Assembly: GCA_036362985.1 (NCBI GenBank)
Contig: JAYGXS010000001.1
Location: forward strand, 37,678,295 to 37,742,294
DNA length: 64,000 nucleotides
Reading direction: 5' to 3'
DNA from: Ligula intestinalis
Taxonomy: Eukaryota; Platyhelminthes; Cestoda; Diphyllobothriidea; Diphyllobothriidae
Position numbers and translations under genes: made by a program. Below are positions 48,301 to 60,937 of the stretch, piece by piece (position 1 is the first letter of the stretch; the number at the start of each line of letters is the position of its first letter). The notes under the pieces are model-generated. The model had not been told where the DNA came from and made no database searches. It was given only the letters and a program-made list of their open reading frames with translations.

Positions 48301-49611
48301 AAAATATATAAATCGGTTATATGAAATCTAGAATATCTACCATAAACCACACAGGGAATGCTGGGGAACCCATTAATTAAACGATCCCTTCGAAGTTGTG
48401 TCATGCAGAGGCAGCATATCACTAAACCACGTGTCTGGGCTTTTAGGTGGTATCGACTGTATCAGAATGGTTAATTATTATGTCGGTTATACTGCTGACT
48501 CTCCGGTGGCAGCATATGGATACTAAAAAGTTACCCCGCAGTGGCCGATGAACGTCGACCTAAATATTCATCTCAAATTTGTATATACTGATCTTCTCTA
48601 AATTACTGAATAATTTCTGGAGAAATAAAAAAGTGCTACATAGCCAAAAATAGGTTAGTGGGAAGGTCTTCGCACGATGGTTAGTACTTAACTTCCATTT
48701 CTTACCTGAGATACCCCAGCCAGGGCGTCTGGAGGTGAGCTTGAAGGCTTGAAAGTTGTTGAGTAAAGCCTCGATTCATCACATGTCAAGTGTATGCTTT
48801 GCACTTATTCACGATTAATGCAATAAATTAGATTCATAAATCTCTATAAAAAGTCCTTTGAATGCTACCACTGGCCCAAGGAACCAGAAATCCCTGATTC
48901 ACGTAATTTGCAAAGTAGAGATAGATGATACCGTCATTGTGCACTTATCAGAAACAAAATATTGAAGGCTGATTTGAGTGATTTCAAAATTACACAAAGA
49001 AGAGTCACAGCGGTGCCACCGACGAAGCTCTCACTGTCCCACTTCTTAAACATTAGTAAAATGGCCGGTAGTTATCTGGGCTCTCTTTGATTTTCCCTTA
49101 TTTGGCGTTGGCTACGGTCCAAAGTGTGAACAAAATAATGGTGTGAACGACAACACAGGTCATACGCGTGAATAGGCTATTCAAATCAATTCTTAGATCT
49201 TTTATTCCTTATTGGGTTACGTCAATTTGGAAATAACCGGAGCTATTTTGCATGGTAATATCGCAGTAATTTCTCGTTATGTATCGATATCAGGCTCCGC
49301 GTTTGTTTGCAGATCCGTTTTTCACGTGCTAGGAAAATTTTCTAAGTGTATTTATCAATGCAGCAGGAAATTAAAAAATTATATATTGTGCAAAGGCAGT
49401 TATCTGTTGGCAAGATTATTGACTAGCAGCTTATCGTGCAGTCAGATCGCTGGCCTAAAACTGACTATAAAATTTGCAAAAGCGGCAGATAAAATGGTAG
49501 CATCGATCTATTTTTTTGATAAGCAAGCCAGGAACATAAATATCCAAGAGTTTTCATGTGTGACTGTCAGCTTCCTGAAGCTGAACCTTTCCATTGGCTT
49601 ATAATTTCTAG
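42360..49611 (+). other. Intron 7 of the window (7.3 kb)
   Basis: It separates the Ig block from the FN3 block. Apart from the foldback element at 47044-48037, the sequence is AT-rich with no recognised genes. The open frames near 45400-45840 have no recognisable domain. Confidence 0.7.
47044..48037. mobile_element. 1-kb foldback element with target-site duplication
   Basis: The element is flanked by a perfect 11-bp direct repeat gggacattact (47033-47043 and 48038-48048). Its arms are long inverted copies: gaagaagac.tgtcgagcaccat at the ends, then ataaatttattgtcctgag, gtgagaagtagcaacaaaac, agctgtccgtggagcaggggg, and inward to gtgtgac..cttgt.acccgt. Matching covers at least 300 bp per arm around a GC-richer centre (47400-47740). 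The arms contain a decayed hammerhead-like block: ctctgaag, then a stem, then tcgaaaactcagg. No coding capacity was recognised; the left end has about 37 bp more than the right. Confidence 0.85.
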
Positions 49612-50147
49612 GTCCCCCAGAGCCACCTACTGCAGTTAAGCTGGACTGTAAACACGAAGCTGCAACGCAAAAGGCCTTGTTGGTATGGGAGCCAGGATTT
49701 GACAATAATGCACCCATAACTGACATTTCCCTCGAATACATCCATGGAGCTTATCGGCCGTTAAATTTAAAGCAATTGGAGGCACCGGGAATTTCCGCCA
49801 CAAAACTCCTCGAGGATCTTCAGTCGGCTCTGCTGAACGATGACTGGCAACCAATGAAACACGTGCTTGTCAACGTTGAACCAGACTTTTCCACATTCTC
49901 GTCTAGTCAAGCGTTGGTCAACTTGACTGGTCACATGGCGACTATGGCACTTTATCCAGATGTTGCCTACCAATTTCGCTTGCGGCTGATCAACGCAGCT
50001 GGTAGGTCAGGTCCCAGCTCAGTGGTTCCGGGCTTTGAAAATGAAATGGGGAGCACATGTATTTTTCCACCACAACCGCCAGCAACACAACCGGAGGATG
50101 TTGTAATCTACGGAAATAAACCAAACAATTTGGTTTTATCGTGGGAG
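49612..50147 (+). CDS. Neuroglian/L1CAM exon 8: FN3-1 and FN3-2 start
   Basis: The acceptor is ggcttataatttctag and the donor is GTCAGT. This is the largest exon found (536 bp, residues 561-738), beginning with two bases and ending in phase 0. GPPEPPTAVKLDC opens FN3-1. LLVWEPGFDNNAPITD is the B-C strand signature (W-x-P-x-x-D-N-x-P-I), and YQFRLRLINAAGRSGPS is the F-G strand. The exon continues into FN3-2 with PEDVVIYGNKPNNLVLSWE, very close to the neuroglian and L1 motif. A sequon NLT is present. The loop between strands C' and F is long compared with insect neuroglian. Confidence 0.92.
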
Positions 50148-53100
50148 GTCAGTGAGTTTGAGGACTAAACGTAAATGTGTACCCTTTTGACTTCGGAATT
50201 TTATTCGGTAAAGGCAGCTAACTGGTAATTTTTTATCAATAAGGTTGCAGTTTTGTCTATGAATCTACCAGCAGACCAACAGTGGGTTAATTTTATTTGT
50301 CGTCTCAACGTAAAAGGAAAGCATGCAGGTATCAACAAGCGGTAAACGCTGCGACCTTACTCGTGTTTCCAATACAAATGTTTAATCTTTATAAATGGAT
50401 GTTAAATAGACAAACCTTTTTTATCTTTCTAGAGTAAAACGTTTTGAAATTACGAGACATGTTTGTTCGCCAAATCCTGCTTTACATTTATCACCTCGAA
50501 AATACCTTTGAAATTAATATACAGTAGTCGCCAGAGACAGTGCAATTTTCATAACTTTGTTTAAGTGTGATCATTACTCAAATACCAATGTGAATGCATT
50601 AATGAAGATTAAGAAATAATAATGAACTGCATCAGGCATATAAGGTACTTTAAAAACTATAGAAATTACTAAGTGTTGGTAAAGAAAAATAAAATTTTCT
50701 CGATAAACCCGTGATTTTGGAGGCATAAAAAAGAGTTATAAATGAGAAAAATAAATTAAGATATTGTGTTAAATTGAAAATTTAAGCAACCACTTTATAT
50801 ATATAGAAAGAACTGTTCTTAAGTTAAGACATTCTGGTAACTTTAAACTTACTCGATAAGTTTTCATTGAAAGTCATCAACAAAAGTGTATCATAATCTT
50901 CCTTCTTTTTACTGCCTTATTTGATAGGTTTATAAATTCTGCATTTGTTCGACGTTTGCGCCAAAACCTTTTCAATAAGATAGATATAAAGAGCATTTAC
51001 AGAAATAAAGAGTTTTCTATATTAGTTTTAATGAATATGACAACGTTTTTGATAGACAAAAATGCCTCAAAACAACAAAACACGTTGTCGAGGGTAAATC
51101 TTGTCCGCACTGGAGTTTTTAACACTGCTTTTTCGAAGATAAAAAAAATTTCATAAAAGGTTACCTTTTAGAAATTGCTTTGATTCGATATTTGGCTGAC
51201 GAACATTTGCGTATATTAACATTTTCCAACGTAATGTCACAATGAAATTTGATACTTTTGAGAATTCATTTAAGTATCCTGAAGATAAACGATTCAATTT
51301 GACTGAAGATGAAATGACTTTTTTTTCGCTTTATAATGGATTACCTTTCACATGAAAAGATTAATTCCGCATTCAGTTATAAACTGGAAAATTAAAAAAC
51401 ACTGGCCATATGCATTGCCATTTTTTTAATTACTTATTATTTTTTCGTCTGTTCCGTTTCTAAATAAAGCAAAAAGGGGAACGTAAAGAATGCAATAAAA
51501 CTATATTTCTTCATGACTTATATTCAATTAGACTTTCTGTGTCTTAAGTTTGCGAGAACATGTTAGACATTTGGTTTTTATTGAAGGACATTCAAGGTTC
51601 ATTGCTGCATTTAAACAAACGCTCTTCTGTTGATACATTTTTTACAAAAAAACTTCACAAGATAGCTTAACATAATTTATTAAGTGCATATGTTCAATGT
51701 TAATGCAAACAGATTTGGTTCTTTTAACTTGGCTTCACTTCAATCTGAACAATTTTAGGTAAACTTTTTCAGTTCTGGAAGGGATATCTTTTATACCTAT
51801 TTTACTTATTTTTGAGTTCTTTCTTAGTTTTATCAACATTAACGTGAGTTTAGTTCTCTCTTTCATATTTGCTTAGGAAATTCTTTCCACATGAGACTGC
51901 TCCCAATTTCCCCAAAACTAATGGTTATTTCTCTTAGCAAACCTAAATAAAATGACGATTTAAATAATTAAAGTATTTTGCAGAATTCAATAACCTGAAT
52001 GAATCAAAATAGTGTTACTAAATATACCCTAAAGTGCCAGGTCAAATTTTGTGATGAACGCTGCATGGTCCTTTGCAACTACTGTATGTTAATATTCGAG
52101 GTCCAGATATCATATTGCTTTCATCACTCCTGGAAGAGGAAAAGAAAGTTGTATTTAAGCTGAAATTTACGAAAACATTCTCGCTTCCATCGTTAGGATG
52201 TAGTGTCTTTTCTCCTGTTGATGTCAAGTGAGTGTGTCTCACCGCTAGACGCGTGTTATAATTGTGCCTGATGCTTGCACTACGCTCTGACGGTGTAAGC
52301 GAGAATATTATTGAAATTTTAACTTCAATACAACTTAGTCTCAGAAATTGCCCCTTCTTTTTCTTCTTGCAGGAAGGATGAGAACAATAACCTTATAAAT
52401 ATTAAAAAGTGAAACAGGGACAGTATTGACTTTACAAATCAGAATCTCAACAATACGAGATAGAGCATGCTGAACTTGCTCAAGTCTGATTCCGTGTTCG
52501 CATTTTTCGCTTATTTTATGGTTGACATACTGAACGAACGGATATTTGTTATCCCTCTGAGGACAGTTTGTTCATTGTCGTAGAGCACGCTGTTTATGCG
52601 GCAGCAATACTCACGTCCTAAAATAAAGCTAATATGCATATAAATTTCAATAGGTCATAGCAGAATCTCCAAAAATTAAGGCTTTGTGTGTTGGACTTAA
52701 AATTTTTGTTTTATCGGGCTACCCAAGGGTTCATACTGCACTGCGAGGCAGAACGCCCCACAATCGGTTACTGAGCTTAAATGTTAGACATTATACGTGA
52801 GTGTTGGTTAACGATGATACAACCTTCGCCCTTATGTGCTACGAATGCCTACAAACAAACGTAGTAGCATATGGTTTAACTTTTAAAAAACAGTGCATGC
52901 CCAATGGCTGTCGCAGGTCTGTTTATTTGGCCACAAACAACAACAACAAAGACAAAAAGCTGTGCAATAAAAAGACGTCCTGGGCAGCTAGTATATCATG
53001 CCGTTTAAAATAAGTTCACAGACGCAGATGTGCCGATGTTAATGTGCTCCCGTTTCACGCTACATTGCTTTGCATACTTGATGCATTTTAAACTTAATGG

Positions 53101-53350
53101 CACATCACTGGGCACTGGTTAATGATTTTAAAACGCCAGCTATCAGCGTTTTTTTTTCTAGACGTCTCATTAAACTACTGATCATATGTTCGCTTTGATT
53201 ATTCGGTCCTGCCTCATAAAGATATCCCATTGCAAATAAGGATTATGAAGACTGTTATTAGAACAGCTAACCAGCGCTTATTTTGTTTCCTAACAATAAT
53301 TATGTTCGGGTCGAATAAACTTAATTTACATAGGATTAATGCTATTATAG
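50148..53350 (+). other. Intron 8 of the window (3.2 kb)
   Basis: AT-rich with long T and A runs; no recognisable feature. Confidence 0.7.
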
Positions 53351-53563
53351 ATCATTCCGCCACTGCAGCACGGTGGTCCAGGACTGCAGTACCATGTTAC
53401 TTTGAGATGTTTGAATTGCGACTATGAGTTTCCGGCATACTCAAAGACGGACAACGTTTCCCTAAATTGGAAGGAAAACAAAGTAATCTTTTCGGCAGAC
53501 ACAACGTCTCACAAAGCGGCGGTTCACAAGCTTTATCCTATCGAGATCTTTAAAAAGTACGAG
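53351..53563 (+). CDS. Neuroglian/L1CAM exon 9: FN3-2 middle
   Basis: The acceptor is taatgctattatag and the donor is GTAAGA. The exon is phase 0 at both ends (71 codons, residues 739-809). IIPPLQHGGPGLQYHV continues the FN3-2 B-C loop (family pattern P-L-x-x-x-x-G-P-x-x-x-Y-x-V), and IEIFKKYE leads into strand F. An unusual C-L-N-C pair sits in strand C, a pattern I do not associate with insect or vertebrate homologues. A competing open frame (53230-53427) covers much of the same bases but has no family match. Confidence 0.85.
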
Positions 53564-54392
53564 GTAAGATATTTTTCCTAAAGTTTGAATAGCTTTCGCA
53601 TCTGAGGCATTCCTAACGTAATAATGTAACAAATAAGATACTACTCTTGCTAGGTAATTTGCTTTCACACAGTGCAAACCAAGATAGAGTTATGATATAT
53701 ACCAAATAAGACAATATTCGCACGCGATAAGTCGTAGAATCTTTTTCGTCAGCTGATGCATCACGGGAATTGGATGTATATGCTAGGTTCAGAAAATCTC
53801 GTTACTTGTTTAGGTATTCCTATAGTCATTATCCCAAAATTGTTTTTAAGCGTGAATTGACTACCATAATAACATATGCCAGCTACTATGGAACTTTACA
53901 ATCACACTTGCCACAGGATAAGCATTTTAGAAATTTGAAAAAATAAGCACAAGGTATGGCAAAAGTGGTTCTGATATTTGAAGCTTTCAAAACTGCCGGC
54001 CTTAGTATTTCAAATGCAGGTTTATTGTTGGGGCTTATAGCTACATTTCCTGTCGACACTAAATGAAGTTATGGCAAATCCTACCTTCATCTGGCTTGGC
54101 ATAATTTCATCTGGTGATTTAAGACGGGGAAAGGAGTAAACCTACTAAGCCCATAATCCTATTTTGCTGGAGATATCAAACAGTGGACGTCCAGAATCGT
54201 CCGAAGACGTTGTAAGGAGAAAGCCTCACATAAAAGTTTGTAACATTTTAGTACCGATGTTTGCTCTTCTGTGGAATGTGATGGTCATACAGTAGGTTAC
54301 CCGAGTAAACACAGAAACAATCTGAATTGTTGACAACTATAATTGGAATTTGGAATGCTGTTGCGAGCCTACACTTCATATTTGCCTTGTAG
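53564..54392 (+). other. Intron 9 of the window (0.8 kb)
   Basis: The shortest intron found; no recognisable feature inside. Confidence 0.75.
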
Positions 54393-54659
54393 ATCCGACT
54401 AACCACGTCAAACCTGGCAGGTTTCTCTCAGTCTCCGCCTGTCATTCTCGTAGGTTGGTCGGCTGAAGCACAACCAATGCTCGCACCAAAGAACTTACGT
54501 GTGGCTAACATTGAGGCAGCCTCTGTGGATGTATTATGGGACTGGCCAGCCGTCGATGACATTGCCAAACAAATAAACGGCTTTTTCGTAGGATTTCGGA
54601 TCTCCTGGTGTCCTGCTGACAAGCCTTTTACCATATGTGAAAGATACAAGGTCATGCAG
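54393..54659 (+). CDS. Neuroglian/L1CAM exon 10: FN3-2 end and FN3-3 start
   Basis: The acceptor is catatttgccttgtag and the donor is GTACAC after CAG. The exon is phase 0 at both ends (89 codons, residues 810-898). IRLTTSNLAGFSQSPPV is the F-G strand of FN3-2. VGWSAEAQPMLAPKNLRV corresponds to the conserved VGYSGE-x-x-P-x-x-AP-x-N linker of neuroglian and L1. FN3-3 follows with the Trp at VLWDWP and strand C at GFFVGFRISW. The exact 3' end has an alternative (AAG/GTCATG, 9 bp upstream) that keeps the frame; I chose CAG/GTACAC on donor strength. Confidence 0.86.
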
Positions 54660-55683
54660 GTACACGGTCTTTAATCAGTCTATGAAAGTTTCGTAATTTG
54701 CGCCGAAAAAAAAGCATAATTAGCATAAAAATGGTTAAGTGGTATTTGGTAATTGGAAATATGTTAAAAGTACAACTTACTAATGTGGTGAGGGGAATGG
54801 GGGTTTATTTCCTGCAGGAACGTCAGTACCAGACTTGGTGAGAACATTGAAACCAACGGTATGATTGGTGGATTATGTAATGGTTTGCTGTTGATACTTT
54901 ATTTATTTGTGTATAAACCACGTCTCACTCTACATGCTGGTGCTAACGATGTATTGCGCCTTAAGCATAAAGTGGCATACAGTGAGGATGCCGTATATAC
55001 TGACAGGGCTTAAATTTGAACTTAACCGGTTAAGCCAAGCAAGGTGCTACCGGCAGTTCTGAAAAAATTGGTGAGTGAAACTTATTTTTCCTCAACAATT
55101 TCGGTGTGAATATAGCTACATTAAGCAGATTCAATACTTTGTACTAGAAGTAGGCAAATTTCGAGACCATAATTGCAAAATTTTGTCGACTAGTAAGGAT
55201 GTTCTGCCTCTCTGACACTGTAAACGAACCGCCAAAACGTCAACTAGTAGACCACGGTCGAATACTTCGAGAGAATGCACTTAGACCTTGACCTTTATCT
55301 TAGTTGTTTCAACAAGGGGTAATTGGCAGAAAATTGCCCAATTCACACCTTTTTGTTGTTTCACCGGGCATTATTGAAATTGCTTTAGATACATTTTCGA
55401 CAGTTTATCAACGCAAATCGACATTGTCTTAGTCTACCTAGATTGGGCTAGAGCACCTACTGATCGAATAATTGAACTTAAATAACAGGCAAAATATTCT
55501 GTTCTTTAGATCTCGAGTTAATCATTCGGACATATGCTTATTACAGTTGCTCGGTTTAAGAATGATGGAGCTCCAATTTACAGTATTATACTTAGTATCG
55601 ATCCTTCTTTTGGCTAGGTCACCAGTCAATAAGATTAGAAATGCTGTTTATTGTCTGGGTTTCGTTTAGTTAGTTTGGATATG

Positions 55684-56083
55684 CAGGGTGTCCAAAAAAA
55701 TGCAAACACATTTTAAGTAATTGCAAACTTGGTATTTATTATAATTTTGTTATTTTCAAAACGTCAACATATTTTAAAATATTATTTGATTGTTTTTTCA
55801 CTGCATTTTAACTAATACAACAGTGGCTGAATTGAGGGAAGTGTAGCTACTGAACGTGAATGTATCTGAATATCAAGGGAATTTTTTCGTGGTACGTGCG
55901 ATTCCATTGTTTGACGTTGTCAGCAGTGTCATGATCGAAATGGACGTCAGTTTGAGATCATTCTGTGATAAAAACAATAAAATGGTGTTTGTCAATATCT
56001 TAACATTCACCGAATCATAAAAATATAATTAACAACAATTTTACGAATAGGTAAAATGTGTATACATTTTTTGGCACACCCTG
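55684..56083. mobile_element. Mariner-type MITE
   Basis: A 400-bp unit bounded by terminal inverted repeats of about 30 bp: left cagggtgtccaaaaaaatgc and right, inverted, cagggtgtgccaaaaaatgt, both followed by acacattttaa-type sequence. A TA dinucleotide follows the right end; the left has TG, a likely mutated TA target site. There is no coding sequence. The cagggtgtcc start is shared with the mariner relic 0.8 kb downstream. Confidence 0.85.
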
Positions 56084-56908
56084 TATTATTAAGCATGTTT
56101 AATATTGGGGAGTATTTTACCTCAACTCTATATTCTTACAAACAGCTGCTTACGAAGTCTATCTGAGACGTATATATAACGACAGACATAAGGTTGTTTA
56201 AACCACAGTTCTCTGTCTCACGCATTTCCTGTTCTGGATAAAATCAAACCAGATTTGACGTATGTTAGCTGAAAGCAAATAATAAACCCGAAAACGTATC
56301 ACCATACGTTCCGCTACCTTTATCAACATTTATTTCATAAATTTAACCATTTGAGTTTCGATTTTAATGAATGAAGGCATTAAAGTTAATAGCTTTTGCA
56401 GTCGTCATGGTCCTGATTTTGTCTGCGTGATCCACCCTTTCAAACCTGTGCATCAATTATTAAATCTGAAAGCAAATACCAGCCAGTTATCGTGCTTTTG
56501 CGTAAATGGAAATAAGCTATAAAGATAGGTGACAAATGATACTATCTGTGGCCTTTTGAACCCTACCTATAAGAAAATCATTTTTTGCATATGCAAAATA
56601 CATTTTTATTCTGTTTTGAGTAAAAAATGGATGCTGACTTAAATAGATATGAATATATGAAGCCCTTTCTCTAAAGACTGTAACGTCAATATTCCTGACC
56701 TAGTGAAGCAATTTTACCACATAAAACATACAGCCGGACGCATTCCACAGTAATGAATGAGGTTTTTAATTTTTTATTTTATTGCGCATATTGCTATATT
56801 TTTGAACGCTTTAATTAATATTCTGTATGGTGTAAGACAATGTGGCCAAAGAAAGTATGAACATTAACTTCATGGAGGCTTTGGCGCCCATTGGCAACGT
56901 GCATCCAA

Positions 56909-57653
56909 TACAGGGTGTCCCAGCAGTAACTGATCTTCTTGATTTGCTAATATGCCGAAAAATAATAGCGCTAGGATTTTTAATATTGTTTTGTTCGAAA
57001 GACATAATTCTAGAATTTTTTGCGATGAAAACCCAAAAGAAATTCAAGAAAGGCCGATGCATTCTCTTCGTGTGACAGTGTGTTGTAGAATAACTGCTTC
57101 CAATGTGATTGGCCTATACTTTTTTGAAAAAAATGATGGCAAAGCAGTAACAATTAATGGTAAAAGATACCGAAATATGATGAGCGAATTTTTAGTTCTT
57201 GAAATTGAGAGACACGGCCTACGCAATACTTTGTTTCAACAGGATGGAGCCACGGCTCATACAGCAAAAGAAACGAGGACATTGTATCATGAGTACTTTT
57301 CAAATCATTTGATTTCACGATTTGTTGACATTCCTTGCCCCTTTGATCTTCAGATTGAACCCCATGCGATTTTTTCTTATGTGGCTACCTGAAGTTAAGT
57401 GTTTATATAACAAATACAACACATCTGCAAGGTCTTAAGGACAATTATCGCGTTATGGAAACAAAGAAACCAACCCTAATTTGTTAAAACAACCATGGCC
57501 ATCATTAAAGAGACATTATATTCAAAACCTAGTTTTAATAAAGCATAAAAAGGTTTTTTTCTTTCGAATAAAACATGTTTTAATATCCTAGCAATACTTG
57601 TTTTTGTTTTATTGGCAAATCAAAAGGGCCAGTTATTTCTGGGACATCCTGTA
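56909..57653 (+). mobile_element. Internally deleted mariner-like transposon
   Basis: The terminal inverted repeats are cagggtgtcccagcagtaactg (left) and, inverted on the right, caggatgtcccagaaataactg. Both ends are bounded by TA, the mariner target dinucleotide. The 745-bp length is shorter than the usual 1.3 kb or so, because the 5' part of the transposase gene is deleted next to the left repeat. Confidence 0.88.
56952..57392 (+). pseudogene. Mariner-like transposase, C-terminal part
   Basis: The catalytic (DDE/D) domain is recognisable from DENPKEIQERPMHSLRVTVCC through NVIGLYFFEKNDGKAVTINGKRYRNM to FQQDGATAHTAKET, with the second catalytic Asp in QQDGA, and LISRFVDIPCP. The DNA-binding N terminus and first catalytic Asp are missing. 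After CPFDLQIEPHAIF the frame loses the family pattern (normally S-x-D-L-x-P-x-D-F-F-L-W) and ends. Intact proteins cut and paste the element at TA sites; this one cannot. Confidence 0.82.
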
Positions 57654-60460
57654 CAACGGTATTTTACAACAGGGCTTTAAAATTGTCCTTATTCGCCAAT
57701 TTTCAAATTTCTGCAGTCATTCAGTATCAAGCACAAAAAGTTTATGTTAAGTTTACTGCTAAAATTTTGCGTTCAGGGCAAGCTTAAATATATTAAACAA
57801 CGAAAGGAAGATCCACAACCGCTTGACTTATTAGACGGAAATAACTATGAAGGAACACCTGGCGTTTACACAAGATGTGATGTGCGGAAAATATTTACAG
57901 CAACAGCTGCATAAAATGCAATATGAAGTTGGGAAGTAAGGCTGAATTCGACTGCCAATTCTTTAAATTAGCCTACTTGCATACCTTAGGTTACACTGCG
58001 TGCTGATAATGAGGCACGCTGGTTACAGGGAATTTCTGAATACCAGCCATACTCAGCAGCTAGACAAGTTTAAACAACTGTAAACTGGGATTTAATTTGC
58101 ATATACCACAGCAACAAATATCAGTTAAATAATTTATTAACGCCTCGCCGATCGAGAGCTGAAGACCAATCTCGAAAGTGCATATCTGCAGTGGTTGTGT
58201 TGCGTTTCGAACCGTTTAACCGAAATTTTGGAAGGTGCTTTTGGTAAGAAAGAATTACTATATTAAAGTTACACATTAAGTGAGATGCATTTAAATCCTA
58301 ATGTATTTCAATAACTTTAGTATGCCAACTTTTATACACGTTTTCTTTTCCGGTGCCCGCAACGTTCGCACTATGTACAAAGTTTTCACACAAGCAAGAT
58401 GGCTTGTGCTACTGATTTTCGTTTAAGTTCCAAATTTCAGTTAAAATCAATGAAAAAATGCAGAAAATATTCGTTTTTTAAGGAGTTGGTAATAAATTGC
58501 CTTCTCTTCGAAATATATGCTTAAAGATAACGCATGCCTCTGGTTTTGTAATTCGTAAAGTTATGAGTTTTTTAAAAGTGCGAAGTGCCTATTCATGAAA
58601 AACCGCATTTTTGTACATGTAAGCGCTGTTCAAAACCATACCACCTGCTCCAGATATGTTTCAATGATTATAGTAGAAAACATTTTTTTTTCCTTGCACA
58701 GGTTTTAGATTGAAAAAACGCTGCTTGTTAGTGATAGAGTTCTTCGAAGGCAAAATTATTTTGAAATTTACTAATTGTTTAAGTTTGAAGTATATGCTCT
58801 CGTTAATAAATGATTTTGAAGGTGACGTAAAGTATCACCTACTACGAATACGAATACACGCATCGACAATCAACGGTCAAAATTCACATTAATTTCCTAG
58901 ACAGTTTCACAGTGTCACTTTCGCTAGCAGTGAGGGCAAAGCTAGTTCAAAGGTCAGCATCATACTATAACAGAAATATTCGATAGTTATGCTGTATGAT
59001 AATTAACTCGAACTCGTCAATAGCACATTTCAGAATTTCGTTTAACATTTCAGCGTAGGTCACATCTATATTAAGCCATCTATTGGGCAGTGTTTATAAA
59101 GTGGCAGCGCGTTATACAGAAATGGACACTCAGGCAAATTTCCTGGGAAAAGAGGCCAATGCACTTTAAACTGTTCTTCTCGGACGTTTTGCTGTTTAGC
59201 TTTTACTGACATTTGCGCTATTTTCGTTAACTATTACCTACCCGCATTTCACAGTCGTTGGAGGACAGTGATAACGGAAAATACTTTCAGTTGGTACATA
59301 TATAAACTTTTCACTGAAATTTCTAAGGATATATAAATGCAAATGGAGCCTCAAGACAGTGCTCACTTTAATGTGAACTTCAAAGAAAACACTTGATTCC
59401 AGAATAATTAACAAGAGGACATTGGCAATTCAGGAAAATGAAATTCTATACCTATAAACCAAATGCATAAGGTTTTCCTTATTCTAGGTTTTATTCTTAC
59501 TAATATAAACAACGCTCATGGATGAACTTAAGCACAATTATGCTGACAAATATATGTTTTTACGGACTACTTTTCTTTGTAAGTCACGAACAGACAGAAA
59601 ATGCAAAAACACCAGCAAATATTTAATAGCCAAAAAGACTTCATCAAGGAATTGGTTCCACTATATTTCGATACTCAGGCAAATTGGTTTTTCATCAAAT
59701 ATTCCGGCCAAAATAAAAACTTAGTGAATTATCAAGCGTTCAACCGAACTCCAACTCATTTAACTCCGGCACATACACAAAGTTTTATGTTTCTTTCACA
59801 GCCGACTGCACTTTTATCTTGTGTTTTTAAAGTGCTCTCGAAAGGAGAAAATGTTTTTTTTAGTAATAAACCTATCATAGAGCATTCCACTTTAAGGTTC
59901 GTTGACATTGTAGTTGATTTGGCTGTCATTTTTAGAAGAGCATTGGCAGACCTGATCTTTTGCGTTTTTGGTGGTTGCACAAAATTTTTGTTATCAATTT
60001 GCAAAGGAATTATAATTACAGTAACTGCGATGTTGGATAGATCTTAGTTTTTATTGCATTCATTGTTCAGCGCACTTCCTACTTTAAAGTCTTTACTTTT
60101 GGAGTGTGAACTATCAATTCATGTATCTTACCTGAATTTCTTATCTCTTGAAACTCTTAGCCATGTGAGTTCACCAATCATCGAAGAGAAACGGCTTTTA
60201 GAGAGATAATAAGGTCTACTTATCTTCTTAATGCAGACTATACGCAAAAGTTTGCAGAAAATGCTTGTGCTATCAGCATACCCTGGCAAACGGGAAAGTT
60301 GGCATTAAATAAACAGATTTGGTCTGCTTTAGCTCACCATAACATGCATTCTGCTTGACCATTTAAAGATAAGGAAAATTTAACTGTGAGAACATTGGCC
60401 GAGCCTACATTTTTAACACTGATAGGATAAAAACGAATACGCAAAGATCAAACTTTGACT

Positions 60461-60582
60461 GATGAACGTTCACCTGACCGTTAACGGAAATCATCTGTCT
60501 CGCTCTGCCTGGGGTCTCAAAAGAAGCGCTGACAGCGGTATAAGCTGGTATTATTGGCCAAATAATATTGCTGGCAAAGACA
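60461..60582 (+). repeat. Diverged direct repeat, copy 1
   Basis: gatgaacgttcacctgaccg, then catctgtctcgctctgcctggggtctc, then gctgacag and tattgctggcaaagac match copy 2 at 60756-60875 in the same order, about 295 bp apart. Peptides read through both copies also match (SAWGL), but this is expected of the DNA repeat and no gene is called. Confidence 0.75.
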
Positions 60583-60755
60583 TCGGAGTGGGCATGGGAA
60601 TGGGCATTTCTAGTTTATCAGCCAGTCATTTCCAGGCCCAAGTGGTGTCCCACATAGGCCTCGAACCCGCGCGTTCTTTTTGATCAAACGTCCTTAAAAT
60701 TAATTCACGAGCTCGGTGTCTTGCCGGGTTATGTTAAGGGATATTGACACTTATT

Positions 60756-60875
60756 GATGAGTGTTCACTCGACCGCTAATGGAACACATCTGCCTCACTC
60801 TGCCTGGGGTCTCGACAGAGGCTCTGACAGTCGTTACAGCTTGCAGTATAGGCAGATAGTATTACTGGCACAGAC
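60756..60875 (+). repeat. Diverged direct repeat, copy 2
   Basis: The second copy of the 60461 repeat: gatgagtgttcactcgaccg, cactctgcctggggtctc, tctgacag and tattactggcacagac. It ends 62 bp before the exon 11 acceptor, so branch-point sequence for that exon may lie just inside or beside it. Confidence 0.75.
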
Positions 60876-60937
60876 TTTGCATATCTTTACAATATTATTT
60901 TCAACTTATGAAATTTATACATTCGCTTTATACGTAG

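Larger units (their letters stand above)
54660..60937 (+). other. Intron 10 of the window (6.3 kb)
   Basis: It contains a MITE (55684), a mariner relic (56909) and a diverged repeat pair (60461 and 60756) just before exon 11. An open frame at 59601-60047 (148 codons) has hydrophobic stretches at its end but no recognisable domain, and I do not call it a gene. Confidence 0.7.

Noticed and set aside
53230..53427. Plus-strand frame overlapping exon 9
   Set aside because: A different frame over the same bases gives the FN3-2 sequence with good splice sites and matching phase, so this one is a shadow.
59601..60047. 148-codon plus-strand frame with a hydrophobic C terminus
   Set aside because: AT-rich composition gives Phe/Leu/Ile-rich translations by chance; no family was recognised, and an overlapping minus frame is equally open.
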